Shown here one piece after another: positions 1-9,609 of a stretch of DNA of 64,000 nt (its first letter is position 1; each line of letters starts with the position of its first letter). Made by a program: the position numbers and the translations under genes. This stretch comes from Streptomyces sp. NBC_00249 (GTDB lineage Bacteria > Actinomycetota > Actinomycetes > Streptomycetales > Streptomycetaceae). Under the pieces are notes generated by a model that ran no database searches, had not been told where the DNA came from, and was given only the letters and a program-made list of their open reading frames with translations. The DNA lies in assembly GCF_026342355.1 (NCBI RefSeq), contig NZ_JAPEMV010000011.1, positions 124,001-188,000 of the forward strand, read 5' to 3'.

Positions 1-2426
1 CAGCCCAGCGCCTGCGGCCCGAGCCGCCCGAAGACCCGGTCGAGCGAGGCGAACGTCGTCGACACGACCGGGACCAGCAGGAACAGGCTCTGCCAGGCGG
101 CCCGCAGGTGCGTCTCGGGCACGGTGTGCGGGACAGCGCCGGTGACGGCGTCCATGGCGGCCATCAGGTTGGCGTACATGGTGCGGGCCGTGCAGCGCAG
201 GAAGGCCTGGTGGAGGTGGAGGGCGGCGAGGAACAGTTCGGTACGGGCCGCCGTGATCTCCGGGTCCGACCAGGGCGCGGAGCGCTCGCGCAGGGAGTCG
301 TCCGTGAGCCAGGACTCCTCCGGTACGAAGCCCTCCCACCGGGCGCGGGCCGCGGCGATCGCCCGCTCCGCCCGTTCGGCGCGGGCGCCGGCCGCCTCCG
401 CCGCCTGCTGGCCTGCGCGCAGGCGCGCCTCGGCCGCGCCCACGGCCGCCCGTACGCCGTCCAGGTGCGCCTGCGCCGCCTCGCGCGCCTGCCGCGCGGT
501 GGCGACCGCCCCCGCGGCCTCCGCCTCCTGCGCGTGCCAGTCGCGGGCGGCGCGGCCCAGGGTGAAGAGGCTGACGGTGAAACCGGGCCGCCGGGCCAGA
601 TGGGCCTGATGGGTGTGCTCGGCGTCCGCCAGGGACTGCTGTACGCCGCCCAGCGCGGCCTCCGCGGGCGCCAGCGCCTCCCGGGCCCGGGCCACGGCCG
701 CGGTGTCCTGACCCACCGCGTCCTGGGCGCGGCGCAGCGCCTCGTACGCGGCGGCGCGGTCGGTGAAGGCGGCGGCGGCCTCCGACCGCTCCGCGCGCAG
801 CCGTTCGACCTCGGCGAGCGCGGCCCCGAACCGTTTCCTGCCCTCGCTCCACACACCGGTCTGCGGGGTGTCGCGCCACTGGCGCAGGAGGTGGGAGAGG
901 CCGTTGCCGCTGTCGATCCAGGCGTTGGGCCGTCCACCACGACGGCTCTGCGGCGGGACGGACGGGACGGGCGACGCCGGGGGAGAGGCATTGGCGTCCG
1001 TCCGGCGGTACTTGCCGTGCCAGAAGCGGTTGACGAACTCCAGGCGGTTGCGCTTGCTGCCCAGCCGGGCGGCGACCGCGCCCCACGCCGGATCGCCCTT
1101 GAGGAGCCGGGTGGCCTGCTCGGCGAAGTAGTCGGCGTCCTCGCGCCACGGCTCGCCGAGGGCGGCGCGGGCGGGGATCTCGGTGGAGATGTTCTCGACG
1201 GCCCCGTTGTTGGCGGAGGCGACGACCATCTCGAAGCCCGTGAACTCGGGCCGCAGCGGGGTGACCGTACGGGTGTAGTCGCCGCTCTTCCACACGTACG
1301 GGGCCGCGCCCCGGTCGAAGGCCTCGGACGGCAGCCGCAGCGCGGCCAGGCGGCCGGCCCGCTCGACGACGGCCGCGGCGAAGCAGTCGCGCAGCATGGT
1401 GGTCTTGCCGGTGCCGGGCGGGCCGTTGACGGCGAAGATCCCGGCGCCCGGCGCCAGCTCGGCGTGCACGGCGTTGACGGCGAACTGCTGGCTCAGCGCG
1501 AGCGCGTGCCGGGCATCCGCCGGCCAGCGGCCCGCGGGGGTGCGGTCCGGGCTCACACCGGCCAGGGCCGCCTCGGGGTGCCGGCGCAGGTCGGTACGCA
1601 GGGACGGGTCGAAGGCGGCGGACGGGGTGAGGTACGCGGCGAGACCCGGGCCGGGATCGCTGCGTTCGAGGGCGCGGGCCACCCGGTCGAGGTCGGCGGC
1701 GATGAAACTGTTGAGGAAGTCCTGCTGGTCGGCGTTGCCCGCCCCCTCCGCCTGGTCCAGGCGCACGGCCACGCTGCGCACCCGCACCCCGGCCGGAGCC
1801 AGGGCCACGGACACGCCCCAGGCGCGGGCCAGCTCGCCGGTGAACTCCAGCAGGTGCGCGGCGGACACCACACCGGCCCCGACGGGGGAGTCCCCGTCCC
1901 CGGCGTCACCGTCAGCCACCCCACCGGGCCCACCGTACCCACCGGGCTCACCGAGCTCCCCGGCCAGCGTCCCCCAGGCACCGGCCTCCTCCTCGAACCC
2001 GTCGAGCCATCCACGGCTGCCGGGCCCGGGCGTGACGGCCCGGCCGGTGGCCCAGGCGCAGGACGAGAACACGGGGGAGTCCAGCAGCAGCCGGCCCTCG
2101 TCGGTGACGGTCAGCGCGAACAGCGCGGTCTCACCGTCCATCCGGCCGTCGTGGTCCTCGCCGCTCTCCCCGAAGACGTCGAGCAGGGTGTCACGTACGG
2201 CACTGAGGGCGAACGCCCCGCCGTAGACGACGTGCTGCCACCCGTACCCGGGCTCCAGCGGCACCGACCGCAGCGGATGCCCCGCCTCCCAGGGCGCCGG
2301 CTCCCCGGGCACGGCCGCGTACACCCGCTCCCGGACGGAGACGCCCGGGATCTTCTGCGGACTGAACAACTCGACGGCCCGCCAGTACCCCACGACCCCG
2401 CTCCGCCGCCGGCGCTCGCCCCCCAT
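1..2426 (-). CDS. Large P-loop (AAA / superfamily 1 helicase-like) protein, C-terminus beyond the window
   Basis: About 808 residues are visible; the gene runs off the left edge. A canonical Walker A, GPPGTGKTT, sits at residues 335-343, preceded by AGIFAVN, as in the first motif of DNA2/UPF1-type superfamily 1 helicases and related AAA proteins of actinobacteria. Residues about 510-720 are Ala/Glu/Arg-rich and probably form long coiled coils inserted after the first ATPase motifs. No Walker B or helicase motifs III-VI are visible, so they should lie off-window. The ATG at 2426 has a GGAG site about 10 nt upstream. A nucleic-acid remodelling or defence role is possible from the family, but substrate and partners cannot be read here. 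Confidence 0.75.
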   Translation of the reverse strand, partial: MGGERRRRSGVVGYWRAVELFSPQKIPGVSVRERVYAAVPGEPAPWEAGHPLRSVPLEPGYGWQHVVYGGAFALSAVRDTLLDVFGESGEDHDGRMDGETALFALTVTDEGRLLLDSPVFSSCAWATGRAVTPGPGSRGWLDGFEEEAGAWGTLAGELGEPGGYGGPGGVADGDAGDGDSPVGAGVVSAAHLLEFTGELARAWGVSVALAPAGVRVRSVAVRLDQAEGAGNADQQDFLNSFIAADLDRVARALERSDPGPGLAAYLTPSAAFDPSLRTDLRRHPEAALAGVSPDRTPAGRWPADARHALALSQQFAVNAVHAELAPGAGIFAVNGPPGTGKTTMLRDCFAAAVVERAGRLAALRLPSEAFDRGAAPYVWKSGDYTRTVTPLRPEFTGFEMVVASANNGAVENISTEIPARAALGEPWREDADYFAEQATRLLKGDPAWGAVAARLGSKRNRLEFVNRFWHGKYRRTDANASPPASPVPSVPPQSRRGGRPNAWIDSGNGLSHLLRQWRDTPQTGVWSEGRKRFGAALAEVERLRAERSEAAAAFTDRAAAYEALRRAQDAVGQDTAAVARAREALAPAEAALGGVQQSLADAEHTHQAHLARRPGFTVSLFTLGRAARDWHAQEAEAAGAVATARQAREAAQAHLDGVRAAVGAAEARLRAGQQAAEAAGARAERAERAIAAARARWEGFVPEESWLTDDSLRERSAPWSDPEITAARTELFLAALHLHQAFLRCTARTMYANLMAAMDAVTGAVPHTVPETHLRAAWQSLFLLVPVVSTTFASLDRVFGRLGPQALG

Positions 2427-2539
2427 AACGCCCACTCCTGTCATCGGTGATCACTATGTGGCACCTTACGGGGGCCGATGACGGCACGTCAGGCGGTTGC
2501 CACGTCCGCACCGCGGCACCGGCGGGGAAGACCGGGAGG

Positions 2540-3271
2540 TCACACCGGGGCGTTCCAGGCCGTCCCCAGCCCGTCCAGCCACGCGGGCGGCAGCTCCGCC
2601 GCGTCCCACTCGTCCCGCAGGGCCTGCGGCGCGGCGACGAGCCGCTCCAGCACGGCGATGCTCGTCACGGAGTGCACGAGCGAGTAACGGCCGTGCACAG
2701 TGACGGCGCTGCCCGGCCCGAACGCCGCGAACAACTGCTTCAGCCGGGCCCGGTGGGCCGCGGCGAACGCCGTCAGCCGGCCGGCGTACCCGGCCCGCTG
2801 CCGGGGGCTCATCGTGCCGAGGACCGCGGTGAGCACCTCTTCGGTCACCTCGGGATCCAGCTCCGAGACCGTGGTGAACGACAGGTACAGGGGCGTGACC
2901 GCCACCCGAGCCCGCTCCACCTCCACCCGCCCCGCCCGCGGCCACGGCCCGGCCGGGGCCTGCTCCCCGCCCGCCCCGACGACCTCCAGCAGGGCCCGCT
3001 CGGCGACCCCGCCGAGCCCCTCCAGAAGCTCCCCGACACCATCGCGCCAGCCCGACTCGTAGGCCTCGCCCCGGCCCCCCGGCGCCGTCGCCCCGACCCG
3101 GCTCAGCTCCTCGTGCGCCAGAGCCAGCGCCCCCGCCTCGACGAGCCCGATCAGTTCCCCCGCGTCGGCTCCGGGCACCCCCGCCCGGGCGAGGAGCTGC
3201 AGCAGCGTCGTCCTCGCGTTGTCGACACTGACCTCGTCCGGCCACTGCCGTCCCTCGTCGGCCGCGCTCAT
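2540..3271 (-). CDS. Hypothetical protein (243 aa)
   Basis: The start is the ATG at 3271, which has a strong GAGGAGG ribosome site 6 nt upstream; longer in-frame extensions lack one. The product is Ala/Leu/Glu-rich, probably mostly helical and soluble, with no signal peptide or membrane segment. It lies between the STAND-like NTPase gene upstream and the large P-loop gene downstream, all on the minus strand with gaps of 113-268 bp, so co-transcription is possible. I recognise no family. Confidence 0.7.
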   Translation of the reverse strand: MSAADEGRQWPDEVSVDNARTTLLQLLARAGVPGADAGELIGLVEAGALALAHEELSRVGATAPGGRGEAYESGWRDGVGELLEGLGGVAERALLEVVGAGGEQAPAGPWPRAGRVEVERARVAVTPLYLSFTTVSELDPEVTEEVLTAVLGTMSPRQRAGYAGRLTAFAAAHRARLKQLFAAFGPGSAVTVHGRYSLVHSVTSIAVLERLVAAPQALRDEWDAAELPPAWLDGLGTAWNAPV

Positions 3272-3539
3272 CGAGTCCTCCTCATCGTTCGGATCGTGCG
3301 GTGCACACACAAGATCGCTCCCTGCGATGGTCCAACGCCCGACACCGGGCCTGCGCTCCCGCAAGCGCGGCCCGAACCGGGACGAAGAACGAGTCGGCTG
3401 CCATCCTGACAGCGCCCGGGCGCCACACCGCCGGTGACCGACCCACGCCGACCCCCGGGTCGGCACGGCCCGCACCGACGACGGTGTCCTCCCGCGCTCT
3501 TCGCGGGGGAAGCAGCCGGTCATCGCGAGTACGGGTGAG

Positions 3540-6500
3540 TCAGTGCCGCGGGCCAGGACCCCCCGCGGCCTCCTCCGCCTCCAGGTGCAGGTGGCTGAAG
3601 ACGATGTCCCGGATCCGCCCCACCGCCTGAGGCGCGATGCGGACCAGTGCCGGGAGGGCGTGGTGCCAGCCGCCGTCCGTGAGGGCCTTCGCCACGAAGC
3701 CGTGTGCCTGCTCCGCGGCCCCGGAAGTGACGGGCGGCAGCAGCGACACGGCGAGCGAGCGCAGCGTCTTCGTGAAGGCGGTGTCCGCGCCCCATGACGT
3801 CAGATGCGCGTTCTCCGGGGTTGCCACGAGGTACCCGGCGACCGCTGCGTAGGCTTCCGCCCTGCCGTCGGGAGCGTTGTGACCCGCCGCGACCCGCCGC
3901 GCGGCGTCGTGGTCGCCGAGCGCGGCGTACGTGAGGGCGATGCCCGCCGTCGGAAGCTCCCACGGAGGCACGCTCCGGCTGTCGCGCTCCCACGCGTCCA
4001 GCAGCCGGAGGGCTTCCGGCCGTTGGGGCTCGCCTTCCAGGACGGCCACCACCAGGACGTCCGGGCAGTCCAGCCCCCGTCCCTCCGAAGCCCGTCCCGC
4101 GGACCACTCCTCTCCGACGGCCTGCAGGAGCCTCGCCCCGCACGCGTCGTCCGCGTCACCGATCGCCGCGATGAGGGTCCCGAGTGCGACGATCGGGCCG
4201 ATGTCTGCGGAGGGGTCGGGGCCCTGTGTCTTGATGCGTGCCAGCTCCGCTTCGACGAGTTCCGCCGCGGTCACGGCATCGTGGCGGCGCAGCCCCGCCG
4301 CCACGAGTACGGTCTCGTACCGTCTGCCGGAGCCGTCCGGCTTGCCCAGCCCCGCGATCAGTTCCAGTGCGCGTTCGCCTTCTCCCGCACACGCCAGGGC
4401 GTACGCCGCCGCCCTCGTCTCGTCCCCCGCGAACAAGTTCTGAGGGATGTGACGGATGCGGCGGCCGCGCTCGGCGCGCGTCTCCCGGGCCAGGTCCGCC
4501 GCCTCGTGTGCCAGAGGCCGCGCGAGGGTGAGGTTCCCCGCGTCGGCCAGGGCGATGGCCACGGCTGCCAGAGCCCGCGCCCGTTCGGTGGGGGAGCGCA
4601 AGCCCCTCGCCAGCCGTGTGCCGTCGGCAGGCAGGCCTACCGCGGCGAGCCCGGCGGACAGCGTCACCAGCTTCGTCTCCCACACACTGTCGCGGCGGAT
4701 GGTGACGGAGGCCTCCAGCGCCTCGTCCAGGCGGCGCGACGCCTCACCTGCCCGGCCCTGTTCCGCGAGGTCGCGGGCCTCCCGGGCCAGGACCTCCGCA
4801 CGCGTCTTCCCCGCTCCGCGCGGTACCCCCTCGAGCGCGGCCCGCGCGCCGGCGAGTACGTCCCTGCCGAACCAGCCCGTCCCCAGGTCCTCGGAAACGC
4901 CTTCGACGAGCCGCCGGGCGTCGTCCACAGCGCCGGTGGCCACCCGGGCGTACGCCACGGCCGTCAGCATCAGGTCGGGGTCGGTGTGCAGGTAGGTCCT
5001 GTCCGCCCGGAACTCCGTGTGCAGGGAGCTCAGCCCCGCTTCCAGCGTGCCGGCGGCCTGCCGGGCCAGCTCCGCCGCCTCGTCCGGGCGTACGCCGGCC
5101 AGCGCCAGGGCGGCGTTCGCCACCGCGGTGACCGACCGCAGCCCGGGCGGAGCGGTACGGGCGTAGTCGCTGATGCGCGCGTACATCCTGGCCGCCCGCA
5201 CCGAGTCGGGCGGTCCCGCGGCCAGGGCGATCGCCGACCACGCCGCGACGGCCGCGGCGGACTCCGCGTGCTGGCCGGCCAGTACCTCCTCGGCCAGCAC
5301 CTCGGCCTGATCGAGGAGTTCCTCGGCCAGCTCCGGGTGCCGGCGGCGGGCGGCCCCGGCCGCCTCCGCCATCGTCGTGCACGGGAACGCGCTGTCACCG
5401 AGCACGGAGTAGGGGCGCAATGTGCCGAGCAGATCCCGTCCTTCCCGCTCCTGCCCGACCGCGATCAGTGCCACGGCGGCCTCGGCGGCGGCCACCTCGG
5501 CCTCGTGTTCGTCGCCGTTCGTCGGCGCCGACTCCTGGCGGACCCGATCGGCCCAGCGGGCGGCCTCCCTCGCGGTTTCGACGGCCCGCTCGTCGTCCAC
5601 GCCCGCCAGCGCCCGGGCCACCCTCGCGAGATGGACGGCCTTGCCATCCGGGTACGGGGAGGTGAGCGCGAGGTCCTTGGCACGCTGCCACTGGCCCAGC
5701 GTGGCGAACGCCACCGGGATGTCCGACGGCAGCCCCCGGGCGCTGTGCGTGAGCACCTCCCGGGACACCGCGAGCGCTGCCCGGGTGGCCAGGTCGTCCG
5801 CGGCGTCCCGCTCCACCAGCCGGCTCGCCAGTTCGACCTCCGACACCGCCGTGTCGACGGATGCCCGGCCCAGCAGGGCCTGCTGGCGACGCGGATCGAG
5901 GACGAGCTCCGCCAGCCGCCCGGTGGAGCCGTCGGCGCGCCGCAGCATGCGCGGGTAGTCGTACAGGAGGTAGGAGGGGGTGTCCGGGGGCCACCCCTTG
6001 GCCCGGTAGGCGTCCGCCCAGCCGTGCAGTTGCGCCTGGTACCGGATTACCGCCGCTCTGCCCAGCTTGGTCAGGGCCTCCCGGTGCAGCTCCGTGTGGC
6101 CCAGTACCTGCGTCTGCCGGCCGTCGTGTGCCGGTGTCGGTGGACGAACGCCGTCCCCGTCCCCCGGGAGGAAGCTGCGGCCGGTGACGCCGCGCAGGAG
6201 CACGTCCACCTCGTACGGCGGCGCGTCGACCAGCTCCGCCAGGTCGTCGGCCGTCAGCCCGCCCTCGGAGACCGTCACCAGGCCCAGGACGTCGCGTCCG
6301 AGGGGCGCGCCGCCCAGCAGCTTGTGCAGCTCCTGCCGGGCCCGGGCGCTGATGTCCGAGGCGAAGGGGGACGAGGCCAAGGGGCGGACGATCCCCGCCC
6401 GGCGCAGCGGGTGCTCCGGATGGACACCGTCGGGGACGGGCGGGTTGGGGCGGCCCGCGACGATCACCCGCATGCCGACGGGCGGGACCCGCGGCAGCAG

Positions 6501-7334
6501 CGCGGCGATGCTGAGGCCGTCCGGACCGGACCCCCGGTCCTCGTCGAGACCGTCCACGACCAGGACCAGCCGCCGTCCGCGCGATCGGCACACCTCGGCG
6601 GCGGCCGTGAAGAGCCCGGGGAACTCCTGCCCGCCGCCGTGACGGGACGCCGCCGGGTCCTGACCGGCCAGCACGGCCAGTTGCGGGTTGACCGTCTGGA
6701 GGAAGGAGTCACGGTCGTTGTTGCCGAGATGATCGCCGATGAAGCAGCTCACGAAGTCGACGCCGGGCGGACGGTGACGCAGCACCAGCTCGGCCATCAG
6801 CGCGGACTTGCCCGCCCAGGGCCCGGCCTGCCACCACGCGTACCGCGGTGCGGCGTCGTCCGGGGCGGTGCAGAAGCCCTCCAGCTCCCGCAGCTCGGCC
6901 TCCCGGTCGAACAGCCGGTCGGGCAGGACGCACTGCTCGATCCACGCGTGATGGTTACGGAAGACACCGTAGAGGTCCTCGGATCCGGCGCCGTCCGGGC
7001 CGGACCGGGTCCCGGACCGTGGGGCGCGTCCGGGCTGTGCCTGATCGAGAAGGTCCCGCCAGTAGCGCTCGCCGAGGGTTTCCCCGGCCCACGTACTCCA
7101 GACCCGGACAGCGGCGATCAGCTGCTCACTGCTGGAGGGGTCCGGCACCTTCGCCCTGGTCGAGTCCTCGGGAATCCACTCGCCGATCCGCCGGTCGAGC
7201 CCAGCGTGCCCGGCGAGGCGGGCGACCTCCCGCCGCGAAGCAGAAGCACGGCTCTTCCTCCGCGCGGACGTGGCCTTGACCTCCAAGGTACGCAGCGCCT
7301 CGTACAGCACACGGGCCCCACTCGCCCTCATCAT
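3540..7334 (-). CDS. STAND/NACHT-like NTPase with helical-repeat C-terminus (1264 aa)
   Basis: The protein has a Walker A loop GPWAGKS at residues 171-177 and a Walker B LVLVVDGLDED about 95 residues later, the layout of STAND (NACHT/AP-ATPase) signalling NTPases. Residues 1-60 are basic and may bind nucleic acid or a partner. From about residue 480 to the end are Ala/Leu/Arg helices in irregular repeats (ARAL, AAVA, LAREARDLAEQG) resembling TPR-type sensor repeats. Two adjacent ATGs at 7334/7331 follow a GGGAG site. In bacteria STAND proteins act as ligand-triggered switches in regulation or antiphage defence; which applies here cannot be told. No obvious effector domain is visible at the N-terminus. 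Confidence 0.8.
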   Translation of the reverse strand: MMRASGARVLYEALRTLEVKATSARRKSRASASRREVARLAGHAGLDRRIGEWIPEDSTRAKVPDPSSSEQLIAAVRVWSTWAGETLGERYWRDLLDQAQPGRAPRSGTRSGPDGAGSEDLYGVFRNHHAWIEQCVLPDRLFDREAELRELEGFCTAPDDAAPRYAWWQAGPWAGKSALMAELVLRHRPPGVDFVSCFIGDHLGNNDRDSFLQTVNPQLAVLAGQDPAASRHGGGQEFPGLFTAAAEVCRSRGRRLVLVVDGLDEDRGSGPDGLSIAALLPRVPPVGMRVIVAGRPNPPVPDGVHPEHPLRRAGIVRPLASSPFASDISARARQELHKLLGGAPLGRDVLGLVTVSEGGLTADDLAELVDAPPYEVDVLLRGVTGRSFLPGDGDGVRPPTPAHDGRQTQVLGHTELHREALTKLGRAAVIRYQAQLHGWADAYRAKGWPPDTPSYLLYDYPRMLRRADGSTGRLAELVLDPRRQQALLGRASVDTAVSEVELASRLVERDAADDLATRAALAVSREVLTHSARGLPSDIPVAFATLGQWQRAKDLALTSPYPDGKAVHLARVARALAGVDDERAVETAREAARWADRVRQESAPTNGDEHEAEVAAAEAAVALIAVGQEREGRDLLGTLRPYSVLGDSAFPCTTMAEAAGAARRRHPELAEELLDQAEVLAEEVLAGQHAESAAAVAAWSAIALAAGPPDSVRAARMYARISDYARTAPPGLRSVTAVANAALALAGVRPDEAAELARQAAGTLEAGLSSLHTEFRADRTYLHTDPDLMLTAVAYARVATGAVDDARRLVEGVSEDLGTGWFGRDVLAGARAALEGVPRGAGKTRAEVLAREARDLAEQGRAGEASRRLDEALEASVTIRRDSVWETKLVTLSAGLAAVGLPADGTRLARGLRSPTERARALAAVAIALADAGNLTLARPLAHEAADLARETRAERGRRIRHIPQNLFAGDETRAAAYALACAGEGERALELIAGLGKPDGSGRRYETVLVAAGLRRHDAVTAAELVEAELARIKTQGPDPSADIGPIVALGTLIAAIGDADDACGARLLQAVGEEWSAGRASEGRGLDCPDVLVVAVLEGEPQRPEALRLLDAWERDSRSVPPWELPTAGIALTYAALGDHDAARRVAAGHNAPDGRAEAYAAVAGYLVATPENAHLTSWGADTAFTKTLRSLAVSLLPPVTSGAAEQAHGFVAKALTDGGWHHALPALVRIAPQAVGRIRDIVFSHLHLEAEEAAGGPGPRH

Positions 7335-7543
7335 CTCGCCCCCGACTCCCGGCCGCCCACGCCTGCCCGCCCTGCCCGCCCGCCCGCCCGCAGCAGGCAG
7401 TGCGGGCACCTCGCTGACCTGCACGGTAGCGGCCGATCTCCCGCACCGCCCGCCCTTTCGGACAACGCACCCTCTCCCTCCGCAACCTGACTAGGACGCC
7501 GCAGCCACACGGGCCGGGCCGAACCCGCCAGGGGGAAAAGAAG

Positions 7544-7672
7544 ATGCTGAAGACCACGACACGAACCGCCCGCCGACTGAGCCGAGCAGCCCTGTTCAGC
7601 CTGGTACGCGGCGCCTCCTACGCCATGGGCGCCTCGCTCACCGGCTACGCCATCTGGTGGCTGCAACACTGA
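7544..7672 (+). CDS. Small membrane protein (42 aa)
   Basis: The start is an ATG with GGGGGAAAAG just upstream. The 42-residue product has a basic N-terminus (Lys/Arg at 3, 7, 10, 11, 14) followed by one hydrophobic segment (about residues 16-40) ending WWLQH, so it is probably a single-span membrane peptide. It is divergent from the STAND gene (210 bp apart) and followed by a perfect hairpin. Function unknown. Confidence 0.6.
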   Translation: MLKTTTRTARRLSRAALFSLVRGASYAMGASLTGYAIWWLQH

Positions 7673-7755
7673 CGCCCGACACTGCAACAACGCGTGGAAC
7701 CAGGTGTGGTGCCGCACCTCGGCCTGAGCCCCCGACATAGGGCGAGGGCGACAGA

Positions 7756-7781
7756 GCGGGGCCCGGAGAACCGGGCCCCGC
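7756..7781. terminator. Bidirectional hairpin terminator
   Basis: This is a perfect 11-bp GC stem (GCGGGGCCCGG) with an AGAA loop. It sits between the convergent small membrane protein gene (+) and the hypothetical membrane protein gene (-) and can serve both. Confidence 0.7.
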
Positions 7782-7824
7782 CCGTCTGCCACCGCATCAT
7801 GACCGGCCCGACGGGGGTCGGCCG

Positions 7825-8460
7825 TCAGCCTCTCGGCAGCGCGTCCCCCGCCGGTCGGCGGCGCAGGGGGGACCATCTGGGGCGCGCAGGCGCGGGAGGT
7901 TCGAGGGCGGAGCGCAGCGCCTCGTGGAAGGCTCTCAGGGCTTCGGTCATCCGGGCGTCGTCGCCGTGGTGCCTCGCCGCGGCCGTGAAGACCGTATTGG
8001 CAGCGGGCCCGAGATCCTCCCGCCGGAGCAGCGGCGCGACTGCCGTGCCCAGCCGCGCGAGGGGCGCGGCAAGTGCGGCTGCGGAGACCCCGCTCTCGTG
8101 ATCCCAGCTGTAGACGGTCCGGGCAGCCTCCCCAGAGGCAGCCAAGAGTGCCGGCGCGCCCGTCCGGCCTGCCAGCGCGTAGGTGATGCTTCCGTGGGCG
8201 AGAGCGCGGAGGGCGACCCTGCCGCGTGCTGCCCAACCTCCCCAGATGTGATCGTGCGTGTCCCCCGTGACCCGCAGCGCGAGCACGGCTGCCACCAGTT
8301 CATCGGCCTGGGCTTGGAGGGCTGCACGCTCCGCGGCGGCATCCTTACGGGCCTCCGCCTGGCGGTTGCGGCGCGCGGTCTCCCATGCGCCGAGGAACAG
8401 GAGCACCACGGTGCTGACCACCGTGACTCCTGTGCTGAGTAGAGCAGTGTCCATGTGCAT
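7825..8460 (-). CDS. Membrane-anchored hypothetical protein (211 aa)
   Basis: The N-terminus begins MHMDTALLSTGVTVV and forms one transmembrane helix (about residues 5-25). It is followed by a basic, Ala/Arg-rich coiled coil (residues 28-55) and a cytoplasmic helical domain. This layout, one anchor plus a coiled-coil stalk, is common in uncharacterised Streptomyces proteins. A second ATG lies 6 nt inside. No strong ribosome site is visible, so the exact start is uncertain. Confidence 0.6.
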   Translation of the reverse strand: MHMDTALLSTGVTVVSTVVLLFLGAWETARRNRQAEARKDAAAERAALQAQADELVAAVLALRVTGDTHDHIWGGWAARGRVALRALAHGSITYALAGRTGAPALLAASGEAARTVYSWDHESGVSAAALAAPLARLGTAVAPLLRREDLGPAANTVFTAAARHHGDDARMTEALRAFHEALRSALEPPAPARPRWSPLRRRPAGDALPRG

Positions 8461-8636
8461 CGGGACACCATCCGGGCCCGCCGGGTTCCCCGGTGACGGA
8501 ATCCTCCGAACCGCGTCCCTCTCCGCTGGACGGGTGGGTCGGATCAACGCGCGTCATGGCCCTCCGGAGGCGTGGCCGGGCCGGGGAGTTGGTGTCGCCG
8601 GGGCGCCCGCGTGTCCGCGGCTCAGCAAGGTGCCGT

Positions 8637-8676
8637 GCGGCTCGGTGGATCGCACGAGAGCGATCCACCGAGCCGC
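8637..8676. terminator. Perfect 17-bp hairpin
   Basis: The arms GCGGCTCGGTGGATCGC and its exact complement flank the loop ACGAGA. No coding region overlaps it. It lies downstream of the minus-strand sorting-signal relic and TetR gene, consistent with a rho-independent terminator without T-tail. Confidence 0.65.
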
Positions 8677-8812
8677 AGCAGAGGCCCGCCTTCATGCACG
8701 GCAGGCCACGAGATCACCCGACGGAGCCGCCACCATCGAACCCACGCTTACCAAGATCGGTACGACAACGGCTCGTGATCGCGTCGCCCTTGAAGGTCCG
8801 TCCGCCCGCGGG

Positions 8813-8971
8813 TCAGGTGCGGCGACGGCTTCGGCGGCGCGTGGCGAGGAACGCAAGGGCTCCGGTGAGGAGCAGCCCGCTGCCGGTGAGGGCGAGAGGC
8901 ACGGCGTTGCGGCTGCCGGTGCTGGCAAGGCCGGAGCTCTTCCCAGGGGTGGTACCGGAGCCTGGGGGCAC
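8813..8971 (-). pseudogene. C-terminal cell-wall sorting signal relic (LAxTG type)
   Basis: The frame encodes LASTG, then a hydrophobic stretch (about 20 residues, VPLALTGSGLLLTGALAFLA) and the basic tail RRRSRRRT before the stop. This is the three-part C-terminal signal of sortase substrates; LAxTG is the version used by class E sortases of Streptomyces. The 5' part of the frame runs into the antisense of the TetR gene and has no start with a ribosome site, so the rest of the surface protein is missing. I read it as the tail of a lost wall-anchored protein. Confidence 0.55.
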
Positions 8972-9021
8972 GCGGCGGCGGGGCCCGGGGGACCCGGCCG
9001 CGTGCCCGCCGGGAGGGTGCG

Positions 9022-9600
9022 TCAGATCATGGAGAGCCGGTCCACCAGCAGTTCCACCCTCAGCTCGGTGTGCTCCGGCGGCAGCCGTCCCGACCGGGTC
9101 AGGGTCGCCACCCCGTGCAGGGCCGCCCAGAACGTCTCGGTGAACAGCCCCGGGTGGACGCCGTCCCCGGCAACCTCGCCGAGGCTCTCCAGCAGCGCGG
9201 CGAAGCTGTCCTTGAGAGGTGCCGGGGTGTCCTCCTGTGCGTACGCCAGGCCGCCGTCGAGCTGGAAGATGGCGTCGTAGACCGCCGGGTTGCGTGCGGC
9301 GAAGTCGAGGTAGGCGCGGGCGAGGGCGTACACCCGCTCGCGCGGGCCGTCCGCGGCGGCGGTCGCGGCGCGCACCGCCACGGCCAGCTCGGCGGCGCCC
9401 TCCAGGGCGACGGCGCCGATGATCTCCCGTTTGCCGCGGAAGTGGCTGTAGAGGACGGGCTGGCTGTACTCGATGCGCTCGGCGAGCCGGCGCGTGGTGA
9501 CCGCGTCCCAGCCCTGCTGCTCGGCGAGTTCGCGGGCCGTCGCCACGATGAGGCGTTCGCGTTCCGCCCGTTCGCGCTGCTTGCGTTCCTGTACCGACAT
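9022..9600 (-). CDS. TetR-family transcriptional regulator (192 aa)
   Basis: The N-terminal helix-turn-helix (about residues 18-62) reads IVATARELAEQQGWDAVTTRRLAERI...QPVLYSHFRGKREI, a textbook TetR domain. Residues 65-192 form the helical ligand/dimer domain. The gene is divergent from the DUF1772 protein gene at 9691. The 90-bp gap contains two CTAGC-N3-GCTAG palindromes that are the likely operators for autoregulation and control of the two membrane proteins. The inducer is unknown. Confidence 0.9.
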   Translation of the reverse strand: MSVQERKQRERAERERLIVATARELAEQQGWDAVTTRRLAERIEYSQPVLYSHFRGKREIIGAVALEGAAELAVAVRAATAAADGPRERVYALARAYLDFAARNPAVYDAIFQLDGGLAYAQEDTPAPLKDSFAALLESLGEVAGDGVHPGLFTETFWAALHGVATLTRSGRLPPEHTELRVELLVDRLSMI

Positions 9601-9609
9601 GATTCGATC

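Noticed and set aside
108..2450. A 780-codon open frame on the plus strand
   Set aside because: It is the antisense of the P-loop gene; composition is Arg/Gly/Pro-rich without domains, while the minus frame has Walker A and proper codon bias.
3804..7490. A 1228-codon plus-strand open frame opposite the STAND gene
   Set aside because: High-GC antisense shadow; no motifs, and the minus frame has Walker A and B.
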